Positions 36,240 through 49,167 of a DNA stretch of 64,000 nucleotides are shown here, in pieces; position 1 is the stretch's first letter; each line of letters starts with the position of its first letter. The stretch covers positions 62,001-126,000 of the forward strand of contig JAWZYV010013012.1 in assembly GCA_038373885.1 (NCBI GenBank), in the 5' to 3' direction. The notes under the pieces were generated by a model. It ran no database searches. It worked only from the letters and a program-made list of their open reading frames with translations, and was not told the origin of the DNA. The translations under genes were made by a program, and so were the position numbers. This DNA comes from Cheiracanthium punctorium. Taxonomy: Eukaryota; Arthropoda; Arachnida; Araneae; Cheiracanthiidae.

Positions 36240-38680
36240 AAAAAACAAAAAATTAATAAACAATTGGACATAATGGACATTTTTTGAAAATTTTGCTGCC
36301 AGTTGTTTATTTTTCATTAACAAATACATTTTAAACAGTTTATCAGTTTCTCATCATTCTTTTCCCTTTATTTCATCACAGTCATCGGAAAAGGATGATC
36401 AGCTTGATGGTTCCCCGAGAGGACATTTTGTACCAGTTACCGATGAAGTTTCCCCGTTTTGGGGTGGAAAATCGAGATCAGCCATTGCTCGTTCTCCTCT
36501 GATTAAACTCAATGCCTGGTCAAACCTAGATTGGCCAAATTAGACCAAATTAGAATTTTTCCTAATCATCTTTTAATTGCATTGCTTCTTCGTTGCTATT
36601 TCTGAATTCCTACTGCAATCACCAAAAACCATGCTCATGTTCTAAATGCTTGATAGTAAAAATAACGTTTACATAGTAAAGGGGGCTAGTAACCTAGTGC
36701 TCCAGACCTATGGTATGTGGTGACCCCCGGCAAACCCAAAAAGGGTGCACTGATGTGATGCTTACAGTATCGGGCTGCCCCTGCCCATTCCTTCATCTAA
36801 ATGTGATCAGGCTCTGGACATATCATACCGCCTTTCCTCTCTTTCCTTCTTATTTATCTGTTTTCTTTTTTTCAGTTTCTTTCTCTCTTCACTCTGTCCT
36901 TTGTGTGTTTTGTATATCCCCCTCCCCCCTGATTATTGTGCAAGCACTTGGGGCTTGTGCCCTGGGCACACATAGACAAATAGGCAAAAAAAAAAAAAAT
37001 GTTTAAAACTATGTACATGGGCACAAAAGCTGAGATAGTTGTCTTTATACAGGAGAATCAAATTTGAAAAGTGCCCTGGGCACAGAAATGCTATATCCAA
37101 CGCCTGTACATCCCCGTGCAATACAGGGTTATATGTGTATCCCTCCTACTCAGAAAAATATGAAATTTTCATATATATTTGCATCTATTTTGAAAAAACA
37201 ATTTCTGTACCTCTATCCATGAGCTATTCTAGAGGACCAAACTGATTTTTAATCATAATACATTTCTGTATTCAATAAAAATATGCACATGGAAGAATTA
37301 AAACATATAACATACACCAGTTTTTTTAAAGATTATTTAAAAAAAAAATTTATTTATTAAATGTGACTAGCAAATTTATAATGAATGCTATTTGTATTCA
37401 ATCAGTGGATAATGTATGACGGAAGAAGCAATGCACGAGCAAATACAATGAGCAAGTGAAAAGAAAAATTAATTTGATTGTACTTTCATTTTGTGCATTT
37501 TTTAAATTGTAAATATATTCATCATCATCAAGGAGTAGGCAGGATGCCTAGTTCTGGCTTCATTGGTTAATCCACTGCTTTCGCAGACATCCTTCAATAA
37601 ATTCTTGAACTAAAAAGGAAGTGCTACTATCTTGGCTATTAAAATTAAGAAAAAGTATGCTATTTTGGCAAATATTTTATACTTGTGAGGCTACCAATGA
37701 TACTATTTTTGCCTACTGATAATGATGGATAACCTGTGCATAATATTTCTAAGTAAACAAATAAGCAATAAGTAAATAAAGAAGAGTAATTATAGAAAAA
37801 TACATTTGATGTATTTTTTTTGAGTGACAATAGTAAAGGTCAACTGTGATGTAACATTGGTCATTTGTAGTATCTGTTGTGGTAGATGTAGTGTTAATCA
37901 GCATTGATTAATTTGAAAACTAATCTTAACAATGTATTTGAAATATATACGAAATTAGAGACCCACCCCGGCTTAACACAGGTGTACTTTAGAAAAAAGA
38001 GGTAAAAAATGTGAAGTTACTGCCTTTGATTATAGAATTTCTTTATAAACAATGTTTGCAGATGGCTTTTCATTACACAATATGAACAAATATTGTTTGG
38101 AAGTGATGTGTAAAAGGACTAGATATAGCTGTCCATGGGAAAAGCACTCAACACTCAGGTATAAGCCCGCTTATTTATTTTGAAACATACAATCATTTTG
38201 CCCTTTGGTTGAGGGTACAATGATCCTTTGGAGAATTTTTCAAAATTCTATCTTTTTATCACGCAATGCGCTTTTAAAATATTACAATATGTTTTATGAT
38301 GCAAAATATAGCGTAAAATATGATAGCAAAAGGAGATGAATCAATCTTGTTAATTTCAAAAAGACATTCCTAGCTAACTGAAATCAGATAAGTTACAAAA
38401 TAATTTTGCACTTGACGTAAATTTTGCATTCAAGAAATTATTAACTTGAATTGATATTTAAAGCAATTTTCTGAACTCATGAAAAATAAGTCCTCCACTC
38501 TAATGCTATTTTGCTCATTGCATAATTTTTTCATGAAAGCATGTTAACCTAATTGGGTGTCTAACTTCGTGATTTTTAAAAACAGCATTTTTAAACTTGT
38601 GACATCAAAATAACGTCAGTCTCACTTGCAATATCTAAAACATTAATTTCATGTTGTTCACTGATCTTTTATTGCACATA
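36240..38680. other. Intergenic DNA between the TMC genes
   Basis: 36700-37000 is richer in GC and includes GGGGGCTAGTAACCTAGTGC, of repeat-like composition, but cannot be named. The remainder is AT-rich with no supported gene. Confidence 0.45.
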
Positions 38681-38682
38681 TG

Positions 38683-38870
38683 GGCAACCTCTGGTCCGCA
38701 GGCCAGATATGGCCTGTCACAGCTTTTGATCCGGCCTGTGGAACATAACAAAATCTTGTATAAAACCTTTATAAACCATTCATAGTCCCATAAAAATCCC
38801 AATTATATGGCCCTCAACTTTGCCAACATCCTAAATTTCAGCCTGCAACCTTTCAAAGATTGTCCATACC
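38683..38870. repeat. Probable hAT-derived dispersed repeat
   Basis: Contains GGTCCGCAGGCCAGATATGG and GATCCGGCCTGTGGAACA, phrases typical of old CCGCGGGCC-type non-autonomous repeats in animal genomes. No clear ends. It lies just downstream of the TMC-A poly(A) signal. Confidence 0.4.
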
Positions 38871-39190
38871 TATTTTATCAGATATGAAATCAATTATTAC
38901 ACTTATTTCACATACTTTAAGCTGAAAACTTTATTGTGAAGAATTAAATACTGACTTTTTCTGCAATACAAGTGCATAGTATTGTCATACTGGGAAGTCA
39001 CACATACATATAGACCTTCTGTGAAAAATTGTCTAACTGATGGTGAAAACCACATCAAAATCCATTGCGTGGTTTAGGAGGAGTTAGCAGATACCCAGAC
39101 AGATGTGGAAAGCTACTTTGTTTTATACTATGTAGAGATTTATGTACAAATTGATAGAAGACAAAAATCCACTTAATGAAAGCTAAGATA

Positions 39191-39196
39191 CTTTAT
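39191..39196 (-). terminator. TMC-A poly(A) signal
   Basis: AATAAA on the minus strand, about 115 bases after the stop codon of TMC-A. It is the nearest canonical signal seen and gives a short 3' UTR. Confidence 0.5.
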
Positions 39197-39309
39197 TTCA
39201 TCAATAAAGTGAATACAATTTTTAAAAACAGTACATAAAAACATGAAGTTCTGTTACAGTAGTGGTTCTTTTTTAATGTTCTATTAGTCATTATTTACTG
39301 GGATCAATT

Positions 39310-39466
39310 TTATAGAGATTTCTTGGAAGACTTTTCTTGAGTTAACCTAGCAATTTTCTTCAACAAGAACTGCTTATCATAGCTTTGTAGGACAAGATGA
39401 GCTTTCAATCTTCTTGCCAATTCTTTCTGAGAGACAAGAATTTGCCAATAATAATGAACTGCAATG
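39310..39466 (-). CDS. Tmc: TMC-A terminal exon
   Basis: Acceptor CTCCCATAG|C in phase 2. Completes the last helix as ILILCIAVHYYWQIL, then gives a basic cytoplasmic tail (QKELARRLKAHLVLQ, YDKQFLLKKIARL) and a TAA at 39312-39310. The 52-codon length includes the stop. The YY...Q.....K..L.. pattern and a tail rich in lysine and arginine are usual for TMC C-termini. The intron before it is 3.7 kb. Confidence 0.9.
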
Positions 39467-39547
39467 CTATGGGAGGGAGGGAAACATATGTATTATAAAT
39501 GTAGGACTTTTTCTTTTTCTTTCTGTATGTGTGCGTGTGTGAGGCAG

Positions 39548-39919
39548 AGCTGGATTAAGCCCTACATGGGTCTGCAGGCTGTAAAATTTCTAAGACCCCT
39601 TTTACAAAAATTGTCTAAGTTTGGGAACTTTATAAGTTTCTTCCCAAAGTTTTCTAAGTTCCTAATAGAATTCTGGGGCACAAGACTACACATAATAATT
39701 AGCCTTTTGAATCTATAGACATATTACGCTGTGAAATAGAAATCTTTCCTATTTTGTTAAAATGCATTTAAATGAATATCATTGTAATTTTTTTTAAGCT
39801 TAAAATATTAAGCTTAAAGTTTTTGATGTGATGCAATATGATTTTTCTTCTATGAGACGTCTACTTTGGGAGAAATGTATGGGGCCCGCAGGCTACAGCC
39901 TAATGAGCCTAATCCAGCT
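39548..39919. mobile_element. MITE with AGCTGGATTA ends
   Basis: Perfect 10-bp inverted ends AGCTGGATTA/TAATCCAGCT enclose 352 bp. The inner ends also pair loosely (GGTCTGCAGGCTG and GCCCGCAGGCTACAGCC). The target duplication is unclear. It lies in the last TMC-A intron. Confidence 0.55.
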
Positions 39920-40589
39920 GGTGTGTGTTAAGAGAGGCGGCAAGACTTAGAGCTACAGAGTACATATGCACACACACACGCACACATATCTACATATATA
40001 AAAGAGGAATATTGTCTGTCTGTTTGTGCACTATAGGCGTCTAGACAGTTCTTCGGATCTGGACCAAACTTGGCACACTGACTAAATAGACAAGAGAAAG
40101 CTAATGTAAAAAAATGAAATTAAATGGATTAATAGTTTTTTTAATATTTTATGTTTTGTCCAGTTTTCAAGGTCGATGAAAATTACGCCAAAAAAGGCAT
40201 AATTTTCATAGACAAAACCCAAAGATTGGATCAGACAGAATGTAATTGAAGCTACACATTGCTTGGCTCTTGCATGTTATTTGGAACATAAAAATTTAAA
40301 CACACTATTTTTAAGTATGTAAAACCTATGGAATGCCTTGTGTATTTGTCACCCATTACACTTTTTTATAATTTGGCAACTTACATATATGTATAGTTAA
40401 TAATATTTCTAAGAAAACAGTACTTCATCACAGTATGTTTTCTTTGCTATAAACTATGGAACTGCTAGGATATCTTTCCACTTATTATATTCGACTTTTC
40501 ATTATTTGGCAATTTACGCTTGCTCATAATCGATAATCATTGCTTATGTAAGGTTGTTATGAAAATAGTTATTCATATGCGTAATCCTT

Positions 40590-42040
40590 GGCAGATTGAC
40601 ATATTTAGCACCATGAAATATTTCATCTCGCCACACTGGCAAATATCCAAACTGTACAAAACTACTATAATGGCATAGTTGATGCCGACAAATATTTCTA
40701 CGAGTGGCAAGTACACAAGCTGAACCTAATCGGCATTACTATAATCTGCATTTGAATTATTTTTCATTTTCAAGACACTGGGTGCTAACATTTTGGAGCA
40801 CACATGGTTTAGATTGACCCTGCTTGGAGAGATAGCCTTTTGCTAGATTGTACTTGATGCCAAAATGGTGCTTTTTAATTCAGTTACAATTAGTTATTCA
40901 GTATTCAGGGTGTCTACTAAATTTCTGAAAGTCAATTTCCTGATTTTTGGGAGATTCCAGAAAACATTTCTTGACCATGGATACATTTTACTTTGGGAAA
41001 CACCTCAACAGTACCATCACCTTTTTATACTTGAATATTTTGCTACAATTTACTTAATAAAATTTCAACAGGAATACAGTTATTGATGTACTTAAGTTAG
41101 ATATATAGAAATTATTATGAGCTTTATGCAAGATACTAGATAGTTCAGATTTAACCAATACTACTTCTGTATTGGTCAATATTGAGTTGACCAAATGAGT
41201 TGTTAAAGGTGGTACTTATGAAGCCTAGATGACAATTTTAAATGCAGAAGGCAAATTTAAAAAAAAAAAAAATTATCTTTTGGCCAACTATACTTCAAAT
41301 CAGGAAGGATAAAAAGAAAATGTCTATATTTTATCGCTGGCCATAGACAGATAGCTTTTGACCCGTCCGTCACAAGAAACACCATAATATAGAATGTAAA
41401 ACAGGTATGAGTATTGCATACCTAACAAATATTCTGACCTATTCATTCTATTTAAACATAAATCATCTTTATACCCTCTTTCATCTGGAAAGAAAAATAA
41501 AACCTGCCAAGAAATTTTTATACGAAGAAAAATTTCTTTAAGACTATTTTCCTGACACATTTTTCATTTTCCAGGCTTTTTCTAGACTTTCCTGACCTAC
41601 TTTCCATTTTCCTGACAGATAGATACCCTGGTATTAGAAAAATGAATAATCAGTAATTTTAAACCCCTGTTATCTAAGAAAACTTAAAATTTGAAAATTG
41701 TGAACTTTGTGTAACACATTTATTTATTTCACATATTTTTAATTTGGCATAAAATAGGTATATTTCTACTTCATGTTTGTCAATTTCATGCGATTCTGAA
41801 TACTTTTTTGTGGTTGCAAAGGCCTGAATGATTTTATGCTGTCGAAAATTTCCAAATCTGTCAACCATGATGCTCATTTTTTCAGGGTTTTATTAATATC
41901 TTCTAAAATAATTCGAATTTAAGTCAGGAATTTTTTTGAATTCATGGACACCATCAAAATTGAAATTCCCACGGTTTCGGAGGAGATAGCATAGGCTTTT
42001 GACACCGGTGGCAGCAGGAGTAACTTTTTCTTTAGAATAG
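40590..42040. repeat. 800-bp dispersed repeat, copy 2, interrupted
   Basis: Second copy of 22170-22985, with TTTAGCACCATGAAATAT at its start and TTAGAATAGAGAGA at its end. It is split by a 725-bp insertion at 40906-41630. Reverse transcriptase coding does not follow this copy. Confidence 0.75.
40906..41630. mobile_element. Element with CAGGGTGTCTA ends inserted in repeat
   Basis: Ends CAGGGTGTCTA and TAGATACCCTG (one mismatch), with a GTATT direct repeat on each side. The uninterrupted copy at 22.2 kb shows the empty site. CTGAC/TTTCC phrases inside recur in the fragment at 59620-59738. Confidence 0.75.
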
Positions 42041-42204
42041 AGAGATTATTATTTCTCTTGTTTCAAGTTTTTGCTAGATTGTACTTATTTCTTTGAATTG
42101 GAGAAGTTTTCTTGAAAAACCCCAAAACCCTTTCTATCCCACTGATGTCAATCGGCAACATAACAATCACGAATGTTTTTCAAATTTCTTTTATATTTGT
42201 AAAC

Positions 42205-42943
42205 TACAGTGAAACTTCTCGGGAGCGACCACCCTTGGTATTGCAAAAAATTTTTCGTTAAAAGAGGTGGTCACCCAAAGAAATAGGATTGCCAAGAGAA
42301 ACATGCTAAAAATATTGTTTGTTTTGCTATATATGAAACTGTAAACCAATACATAAGCAGTTATGCAAACCTATTTTCAAAATTTAAAATTTACCAAAAT
42401 ATTTAAAAATTTTGGATTGTTTCATTTTTTTTTTCTCTTTTTGAGAGTACTTCTCTCCCTACTTTATTTAATACATCTGATCAAAGAGCATTGATCCTGA
42501 TATTTTTCATGCATTCTGAATTTGCCATAATAAAATTTATTTGCTTTATGGGTTTCCCACAGCTGAAAGTAACCGCTAACTTTCTCTCAAATTCCTTTTC
42601 CGTGTGACTTGATACCAAGAATGCACTGCTCCAATAGTAAAATCCCTCATTTCTTAGGCATGCCTCTTCGCTGACCTACGAGATTTGTACATGATGTGTA
42701 CTTGCACTTGCTGTCGATTTGCAGAAGAGTGAATGGTTAGGAATATAACTTTTGTTCACTTTATTTTGAGGAAAATTTTCCGACAAGGTTATGGACCAGT
42801 TGTTTAAAGAGGGTTGTGTGGTCTCTTCTAGAGAGCCTTTTAACATTAAGTATATAGGATAAAAAAATCGTTGCTTTACAAAATGGATTGTTGGAGGAGG
42901 GGGTCGCTTAATAGAGGTGGTCGCTCATGGAAGCTTAACTGTA
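42205..42943. mobile_element. pogo/Tigger-type MITE, about 740 bp
   Basis: Imperfect inverted ends TACAGTGAAACTTCTCGGGA and TACAGTTAAGCTTCCATGAG, both continuing into GCGACCACC, with TA at the tips. Repeated GAGGTGGTC inside. No transposase recognised. Lies in the last TMC-A intron. Confidence 0.7.
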
Positions 42944-43145
42944 TTTGTACTTTTTTTTATATGAATGCAGTATTTTGCATGATAAATGGAGAACACATTT
43001 ACAAGCACATTTCAAGTGTAAAAGAAATCTGTAAAACACTTGTGAATATTAAGATTCTAATTGACAGCATCGGGATGAAAGGTTTGAGAGTTTAAAACAA
43101 TATTCATTTAAAATAATACAAAATCATAGAGTGACAAGTATTTAC

Positions 43146-43280
43146 CACAGTATGAGAATAACAAATGTAATAGTCCAGTATGACATCAAAACAGACAACC
43201 AACTTCGAATACCAATTGGAACAGCTTCTGTCATAGAATCCAAATATCGGAAAGGCCCACATCCTTTTGAGGGTGAAATG
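43146..43280 (-). CDS. Tmc: TMC-A exon with CGPF motif and last helix
   Basis: 135 bases, acceptor TTATGTAAG|C and donor CTGTG|GTAAAT, phase 2 in and out. Contains SPSKGCGPFRYLDSMTEAV; CGPF is a TMC hallmark just before the last membrane helix (WTITFVILIL). Reading through the donor would stop at once (TGG TAA), but splicing to 39466 continues the helix and adds a typical tail, so splicing is preferred. Confidence 0.94.
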
Positions 43281-43585
43281 CTTACATAAAAAAAGAAGAA
43301 AAGAAAATAGGCAATGTCAATAATTTTTTTTGTACAGCTTAAATATTAAATTTTTCAGATTAGAAAAGATATATTCAAGCATGACATGGTAGCAGTCTCT
43401 TCACTCTCCACCCCTCAAAGATAGGAAAAACGACTATTGTTTGTTAAATTGAAGACACAAAGTGACAAAAATTCCAATAATTAGAAAATTTTGAAAGAAT
43501 TCACAAAAACTTGATTCCAAGCAAAATCATGAAGCTTCATTCTTATAATACACCAAGACTTTTACACGCAATTACTTTTATAATC

Positions 43586-43665
43586 AGAGATAAGATGCTT
43601 ATTTTTAAGATGCTTATTTTTATATAAAATGCTAATATAATACAAGATGCTTATTTTTAAGAGTA
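43586..43665. repeat. Short tandem AAGATGCTTATTTTT repeat
   Basis: Three to four irregular units of AAGATGCTTATTTTT just upstream of TMC-A exon 43146-43280, in the intron. Confidence 0.6.
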
Positions 43666-44410
43666 CAGGGTTTTTTCATTCACCTTTATTTTATCCCCCT
43701 TTAATCATAACATTTAACTACCAGAGAACCTTGGAATGTAGCAAAAGCTGCACAGTTGTTTTAACTTTGTATTTCACTATGCAGTATCAACAAAATGAAA
43801 ATGATTTTTAATACAAGTGACTATAAATTGGAGAAAAATAGCTTGAAAAGGATTTCAAGCTGTAAAAGGCAAAGATATTTCATATTAGTGTATATCATTT
43901 AAATAAAATTTATTTCAGTGAAAAGAATTTTAGGTTTCAGCTGCTCAGTTTCAGGATAAATCAATACATTCTAGTAAAATAACAACATAGTAACTTCGAT
44001 TTTATTTCAAAAATTTGAGCTAGTCCCCTTTTCTTGCCAATGCTGCTCTACATGTATAGCAAATTCTTAAAAAGAATTTTATAAATCCCTGAAATTATAA
44101 AACAAATCAGTATGACACAGCGTTCATGTAAAAAAATGTTGCAAATGTTGAAATATTTCAACAGGAAATGCCATTACTTTCAGATACATTTTTAAGACCA
44201 CAAATGTTCAGATTTTAGAATTAAAAAGATGGTAAAATTTTGAGATTTTTAGTATCATGAAAGGTTGCCTGCTTTTCCATAGTATTTTTAGTATTAGCTA
44301 CAGTTAAATAATTCCCAATAAATATTTAAAAGTAATCCAATGTCAACCAGTGATACAAAACTTTAGAGAAACAATTACTATATGAGTGTACTTCTTGCCT
44401 GGACTACTAC

Positions 44411-44872
44411 AGGGTGTTCTTAAATTTGATCAACCAATTCAGAAGGGTGATAGAAGGCATCAAGACGACAAAAACTTACCATGGAATATGGGATTGCAAA
44501 CCACATTGGGAGGGTGAAAATCGTGAAAAACTCAGTCTCTGAATCCAGAACAGATGAAAGGTGGATGTCATCCTGACATCCATACTACTGCATAGATGTA
44601 GACGTCAAAAGCATTTCTGGCTCTTCCAGCACATCTGGGAAATGCTATTATATCATTGTGGACTATGCAAGGATGTCAATGGGAGCCACTTCCAACAATG
44701 CTTGTAATAATAAATCAAATAAATATTTTTGTAGTTGACGTCATACTTTTGTTGCACTAAAGTGTGACATTGAAACCTGCATGAGTTTTTTTGCGATTTT
44801 ACCTCTCACGTGGTTTGTGACCCCATGTTCTATGGTAAGTTTTCATACCTCTGAATTTGAGAACACCTGACG
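44411..44872. mobile_element. MITE with long imperfect inverted repeats
   Basis: The left end AGGGTGTTCTTAAATT...AAAACTTACCATGGAATATGG...GCAAACCAC pairs with the reverse complement of the right end, AGGTGTTCTCAAATT...AAAACTTACCATAGAACATGG...ACAAACCAC. The arms are about 100 bases. No coding capacity. Confidence 0.7.
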
Positions 44873-45444
44873 TTATTGTGAACAGATGATCATGCAGTAG
44901 CCTCTGGAGAAAATATCAACAACCGAATATTTTAAGAGGCAAAGTCAGAAATAATGTAAAAATGCAGTGTAATTAGTTTGCACAAATTTTAATGCAAACT
45001 CAATTCTTGTTGGCTTTATGGAATTTAAATATGAGAAGGCTGATCCTAGTAGATTGTACTTTTTAAAAGATTGTTTTAACCAACAGTAACTTTTGGAAGT
45101 GGCCATTTAAATCAATTTTGTAAGGTACAACGACTATTAGAGCAAAATATTTTATAAAAGAGTGTTTTGAAGTATCGTTTACAACATTATATTTAAAAAA
45201 TATGTCAAAGCAGTCAAGAATTTGATTTTGCAAAAATAGCAAATGGTTAAAATTATATTAAGAGACAAAGATTTAAAAAATGCTTTATAATTATTTTAAT
45301 ATAACAGTAAGTTTCCTAAACCAACAAAATTTATTTAAACATTATTCCGATGATTTTACTTGGAATTATACAATATTAAAAAATAGAAGGCATATTAGAA
45401 TTTGAAACTTTAGAAATAAGAAAGCTATTTGTTAAGCATATTAC

Positions 45445-45575
45445 CGTTCAATTGCAAAACTTTGTACAACCAATACCACAAAAAATGAAATTAACAGAAT
45501 TAAAGTGAATACAGAATTGACTCTAGAAGCACGATAAAAGCTTTCTGATGGTCCACACAATTTCAAAACCTTTAC
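45445..45575 (-). CDS. Tmc: TMC-A exon with F-RASRxN motif and helix
   Basis: 131 bases, acceptor TTATTTTAG|GT and donor GAACG|GTAATA, phase 0 in and phase 2 out. Reads LKLCGPSESFYRASRVNSVF, then the helix TLILLISFFVVLVVQSF. Y-RASR-x-N matches the F-KASRSNNF motif of TMC proteins. Confidence 0.95.
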
Positions 45576-47439
45576 CTAAAATAAAGAAACATTATTTACA
45601 ATATTTGAAAAAAAAAAAGTTAATGTATGTACCAATTTAAATGGTGTGGCAGATGAAAGAGAAAGGCTCTGGCACTGAAATATCATGCGATCATTTGTAT
45701 GCAAAGTTCAAATTCTTAATCACAGTAATTGCTCTGGAATGTACCATACTGTAGTTATTTTCTTTTGAGGTATATACAGTTTGAGGTTTTATGCGTTAAT
45801 ATTTGTTTCAGATAAACTGTAAATAGTTAGTTTATTGAGTTTGCTGCATCTTATACTTGAAAGCAGAGTTAATTTAAAATATTTCTTTGTTTCAAAATGC
45901 CTCATATGTGCAATGTTTATGGATATCATTAATGATGTTCTCCACTAAGAACTTTAGTTCGAATGGAATAAAAAGAAAATCATTCAGTATGTATTGAATC
46001 TTTAATATATCTTTCAAATATAGATACTGGTTAAATCCACGAACATGCTCGTTTTGCAAATTTCATTTCAATATCAGGAAGAATGTAGTACTTTCTTCTA
46101 AAGCATATCATTTAATAAATATGTGCTTACTTGAAAAGTGGTAAGCATAACTTTCTAATTTTTAATTAGCTTTAGATAGTAATCACTTTTACTCAATACA
46201 AGAAGGCATATGAAGGTGGAATAACTGTTATTTACATGAAAACTTTTTAAAAGAACACAAAAAACAATGACATAATATAAGCAGCAAAAGACAAAATATA
46301 AAAGAACCAATATGAAAAATAAGATACAAAACTGGTTTGCATGTATGATATGACATCGAGTGTTAGAATGAGAAAAAAAATCCATCTATTCATATAGAAA
46401 ATGTAGAGATTCAATATAGCATTTATGAGGGCCAATAGGCAAAGAGGTATTCAGATGTGGGCTTTTAGGGGGCCAATCGGAAAGCAGGAAATCAAGGTGA
46501 CTAAACAGAGAGATTTCCGATATTCAAAAAAGAGAGGAACAATGAAATCAACATTAACAAGATAATTTATATGTTTGTGGATATAGAAAGTTTCAAGAAA
46601 TCTAATCCAGATTTCTGAACTATATGGTTGCTAAGGAATGTGAGGGAGGGAATGTGCCATTCTAAGTTTTCCTTTGTTAAAAGTTTAGGAACCGCTGCTC
46701 TAGACTTATCATTTGATCATTTCACCCCACCTAACTCTAATTATATCAAGACTAATGCATATAACAAATTACAGATATAGCAGGGAGGAGTAGGAGTGTT
46801 GAAATTGAAAATTAGAGGAGTACTGAAAATTATGGCCACTAAGTATATTAAAGTGGTCATTAAACTTTGTGGAGTCACTGGCCACTGTTTACTAGGAATT
46901 TTTTTTTAATTTGAAGCTTTATATCAACATATTCATACAAAGCTGTATGGACCTACTTTGTCCCCCTTTAGGTTCTACTGTGGACATGACAACAACAACT
47001 AATAGTACATTGGAACTGTCATTAAACTGAATACTATGAATTAGTGCCATAATTTGATTTTAATTTAATGAAAAATGTGGATTTTTATTTAGTTTAGTCT
47101 CATAAATGAGTTCAACTTGGATACCATCTGGTCTAGCTGATTTATTATGATTCGCTTCCCAATTACTTGTTGAATGTCATAAAAAGTTGGTGGATTGTGC
47201 TCTATTCTGTCATTTTTACATCCCATGGTAGGCAACAAATTTTTAGTGGTATCCTCTTCTTCACAATTTCAACCTTTTAGCAAGTTTTTGAAATGTTTAC
47301 AACATCTTCTCAGAACGTCTTCCATGTTTCTGATCATTTTGCCATCGTCTCTCTTCAAGGCTATAACTTTGGAAATAAGAAAATTGCACCCAGTAAAGAA
47401 AAATAGAGAACAAGGCTTATTCAATACATTTTTAAGTAC
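45576..47439. other. TMC-A intron without recognised content
   Basis: AT-rich intron between exons 47440 and 45575. The open frames are low-complexity and match nothing known. Confidence 0.6.
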
Positions 47440-47515
47440 CTTCTTGATATGAAAAATAACAATCCAATGAAAGATAATCAAAACTGGTAAGAATGGGGAA
47501 TAAAAGACTCCCAGC
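47440..47515 (-). CDS. Tmc: TMC-A exon: W-L-G...SP-F-LP helix
   Basis: 76 bases, acceptor TGTTTTAG|G and donor AAGAAG|GTACTT, phase 2 in and phase 0 out. With the split codon it reads WLGVFYSPFLPVLIIFHW, which matches the TMC motif WMGSFFAPSLPxIN. Structural work on the family places this stretch in the helices near the pore. Confidence 0.95.
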
Positions 47516-48390
47516 CTAAAACAAAATAAAACAGTCTAATTAATACTAGAAATGATTTTTATATTTAAAAACATAAATATTTAGACTTATGACAAAAAAT
47601 GAATGGTTCAACAATAAAATCTTAAACATTCAAACTTTATTATTTTGTCTCTCTTTCAGAACTATATATATATATACAGGGTTACTGATAACTCGACGTA
47701 CTCCTGAGTAGACATGTATGGGAGCCAAAATGCTACAATTTTCCCCCCCATAAGTTCATATGTATGGCCGTAAATCACTACTTTTTTAGAAAATTGAATC
47801 TTAAACTTTTTTCTTGAATAAACCAAAATTTGACATTCATGTGCACATTTAACACTAGAACCGCAGTGTTTCAGATATACCTAAAACTGCGGGCTGGGTC
47901 AAATTGACCCGACTTGTAAAATTCACGTTGCAATGAAAATTACATAATGATATGCTATTATACCATTTATTATGTCATTACTGTTCATTTTATGAATGAT
48001 AATGACATTTGTTTATTTTGAACTTCGAATTCCAGACTCGTGGGAAGTTTTGGATCAAAATGACCCATTCCGCAGTATCAGGTATGCATATTAAAAACAA
48101 AAAACAGATAAAAGTAACGAGCTTAAATTTTTTACAGCTAATTAATAACATAAAGTTAGGAAAAGTCACAATTTTTTTAAAAATTCAGTTCGTTAACTTT
48201 AAGTAAAACCGGATAGTTAACTGAAGAAGACTAGTAAAGTATACTTAATAAACAGATGGATTTGTCATTATTTTTGGTAGAAATATACAAATGTACACTG
48301 TATTTAATTCATTCATGCAAGTTAGTATGGCTGAAAAAAAATCAGATTAATAATAGTTTTAAAAATGCAATTTATAGAATAACAACCTAC

Positions 48391-48498
48391 CATAAAAATG
48401 TTTGAGAATTCACAGCTGCAAGCACTTCTGTAGGTAAGAAAAAAACAGGTGATCCAATGAGTTTTGTTATACTACTTTTGAATTTCTGAGAAATGCAG
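48391..48498 (-). CDS. Tmc: TMC-A exon leading into pore-region helix
   Basis: 108 bases, acceptor TTTATTAG|C and donor TTTTTATG|GTAGGT, phase 2 in and out. Encodes CISQKFKSSITKLIGSP, then LPTEVLAAVNSQTFL, matching the TMC segment FDIxxNVLxLxxxQxxxW. The W codon is split across the next junction (TG+G). A second AG 13 bases in would break the phase. Confidence 0.92.
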
Positions 48499-49069
48499 CT
48501 AATAAAAATTGTAACAAGTATGAGTGAGATCACATAAAAGACAATAAAAATTGATAAAATAAAGCTTAATTTTTTCATTTCAATTTTTTAAAATCCTAAA
48601 TTTAAAATTGCCTATATAATAACTTCATACTGTTGAAATCAAAATATGTGAACATTTTTGCCATATTCTTGGACTCCGAATTAACTAAATTAATGCAAAT
48701 TGCATTTTTTTTTTCCATCATTTGTGAGCGAGAGAATGTGTGCAAAGATATTTTTAATTAAACTCAAAGTAAAATTAAGCTAAAAAAAAGTAATTACTTT
48801 TTAGGTTAATCTCATCTTCTTCCCAAAAAAAGAAAAAATTTACTTAATTGTACTGCACTGAAAAAATTCACTTTTGAGCACGAAAATTAGACATTTTGGG
48901 TATTACACTCCAGCAATGTTCTTTTTAAGGAAATTAAAATAAAAACATAAAATGATTGTCATCAAGTTGCTTTTATGAAGATTAAAAAACTTAATTTCTT
49001 GTTAATACTATGATGTAAAAGGTGCTAACAATGTAAAGTTAAATTAAAATACAAGTTTTAATTACTTAC

Positions 49070-49167
49070 TATCTTAAGCAATCGTTGCAAAGAAATAAAC
49101 CAACAATAACAAACATGTTAGTAAGGCTAAGCTTGTATAACTGTTGGCCAACATAAGTTTCCCAGCA
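49070..49167 (-). CDS. Tmc: TMC-A exon with CWET motif
   Basis: 98 bases, acceptor AAATTTCAG|TG and donor AGATA|GTAAGT, phase 0 in and phase 2 out. Begins CWETYVGQQLYKLSL, the diagnostic TMC motif (CWETMVGQE in vertebrate TMC1), then the helix NMFVIVGLFLCNDCLR. A 4.4-kb intron separates it from the previous exon. Confidence 0.95.

Noticed and set aside
36710..37006. 98-codon plus-strand frame in GC-richer intergenic DNA
   Set aside because: Contains low-complexity serine/phenylalanine runs and no known motif.
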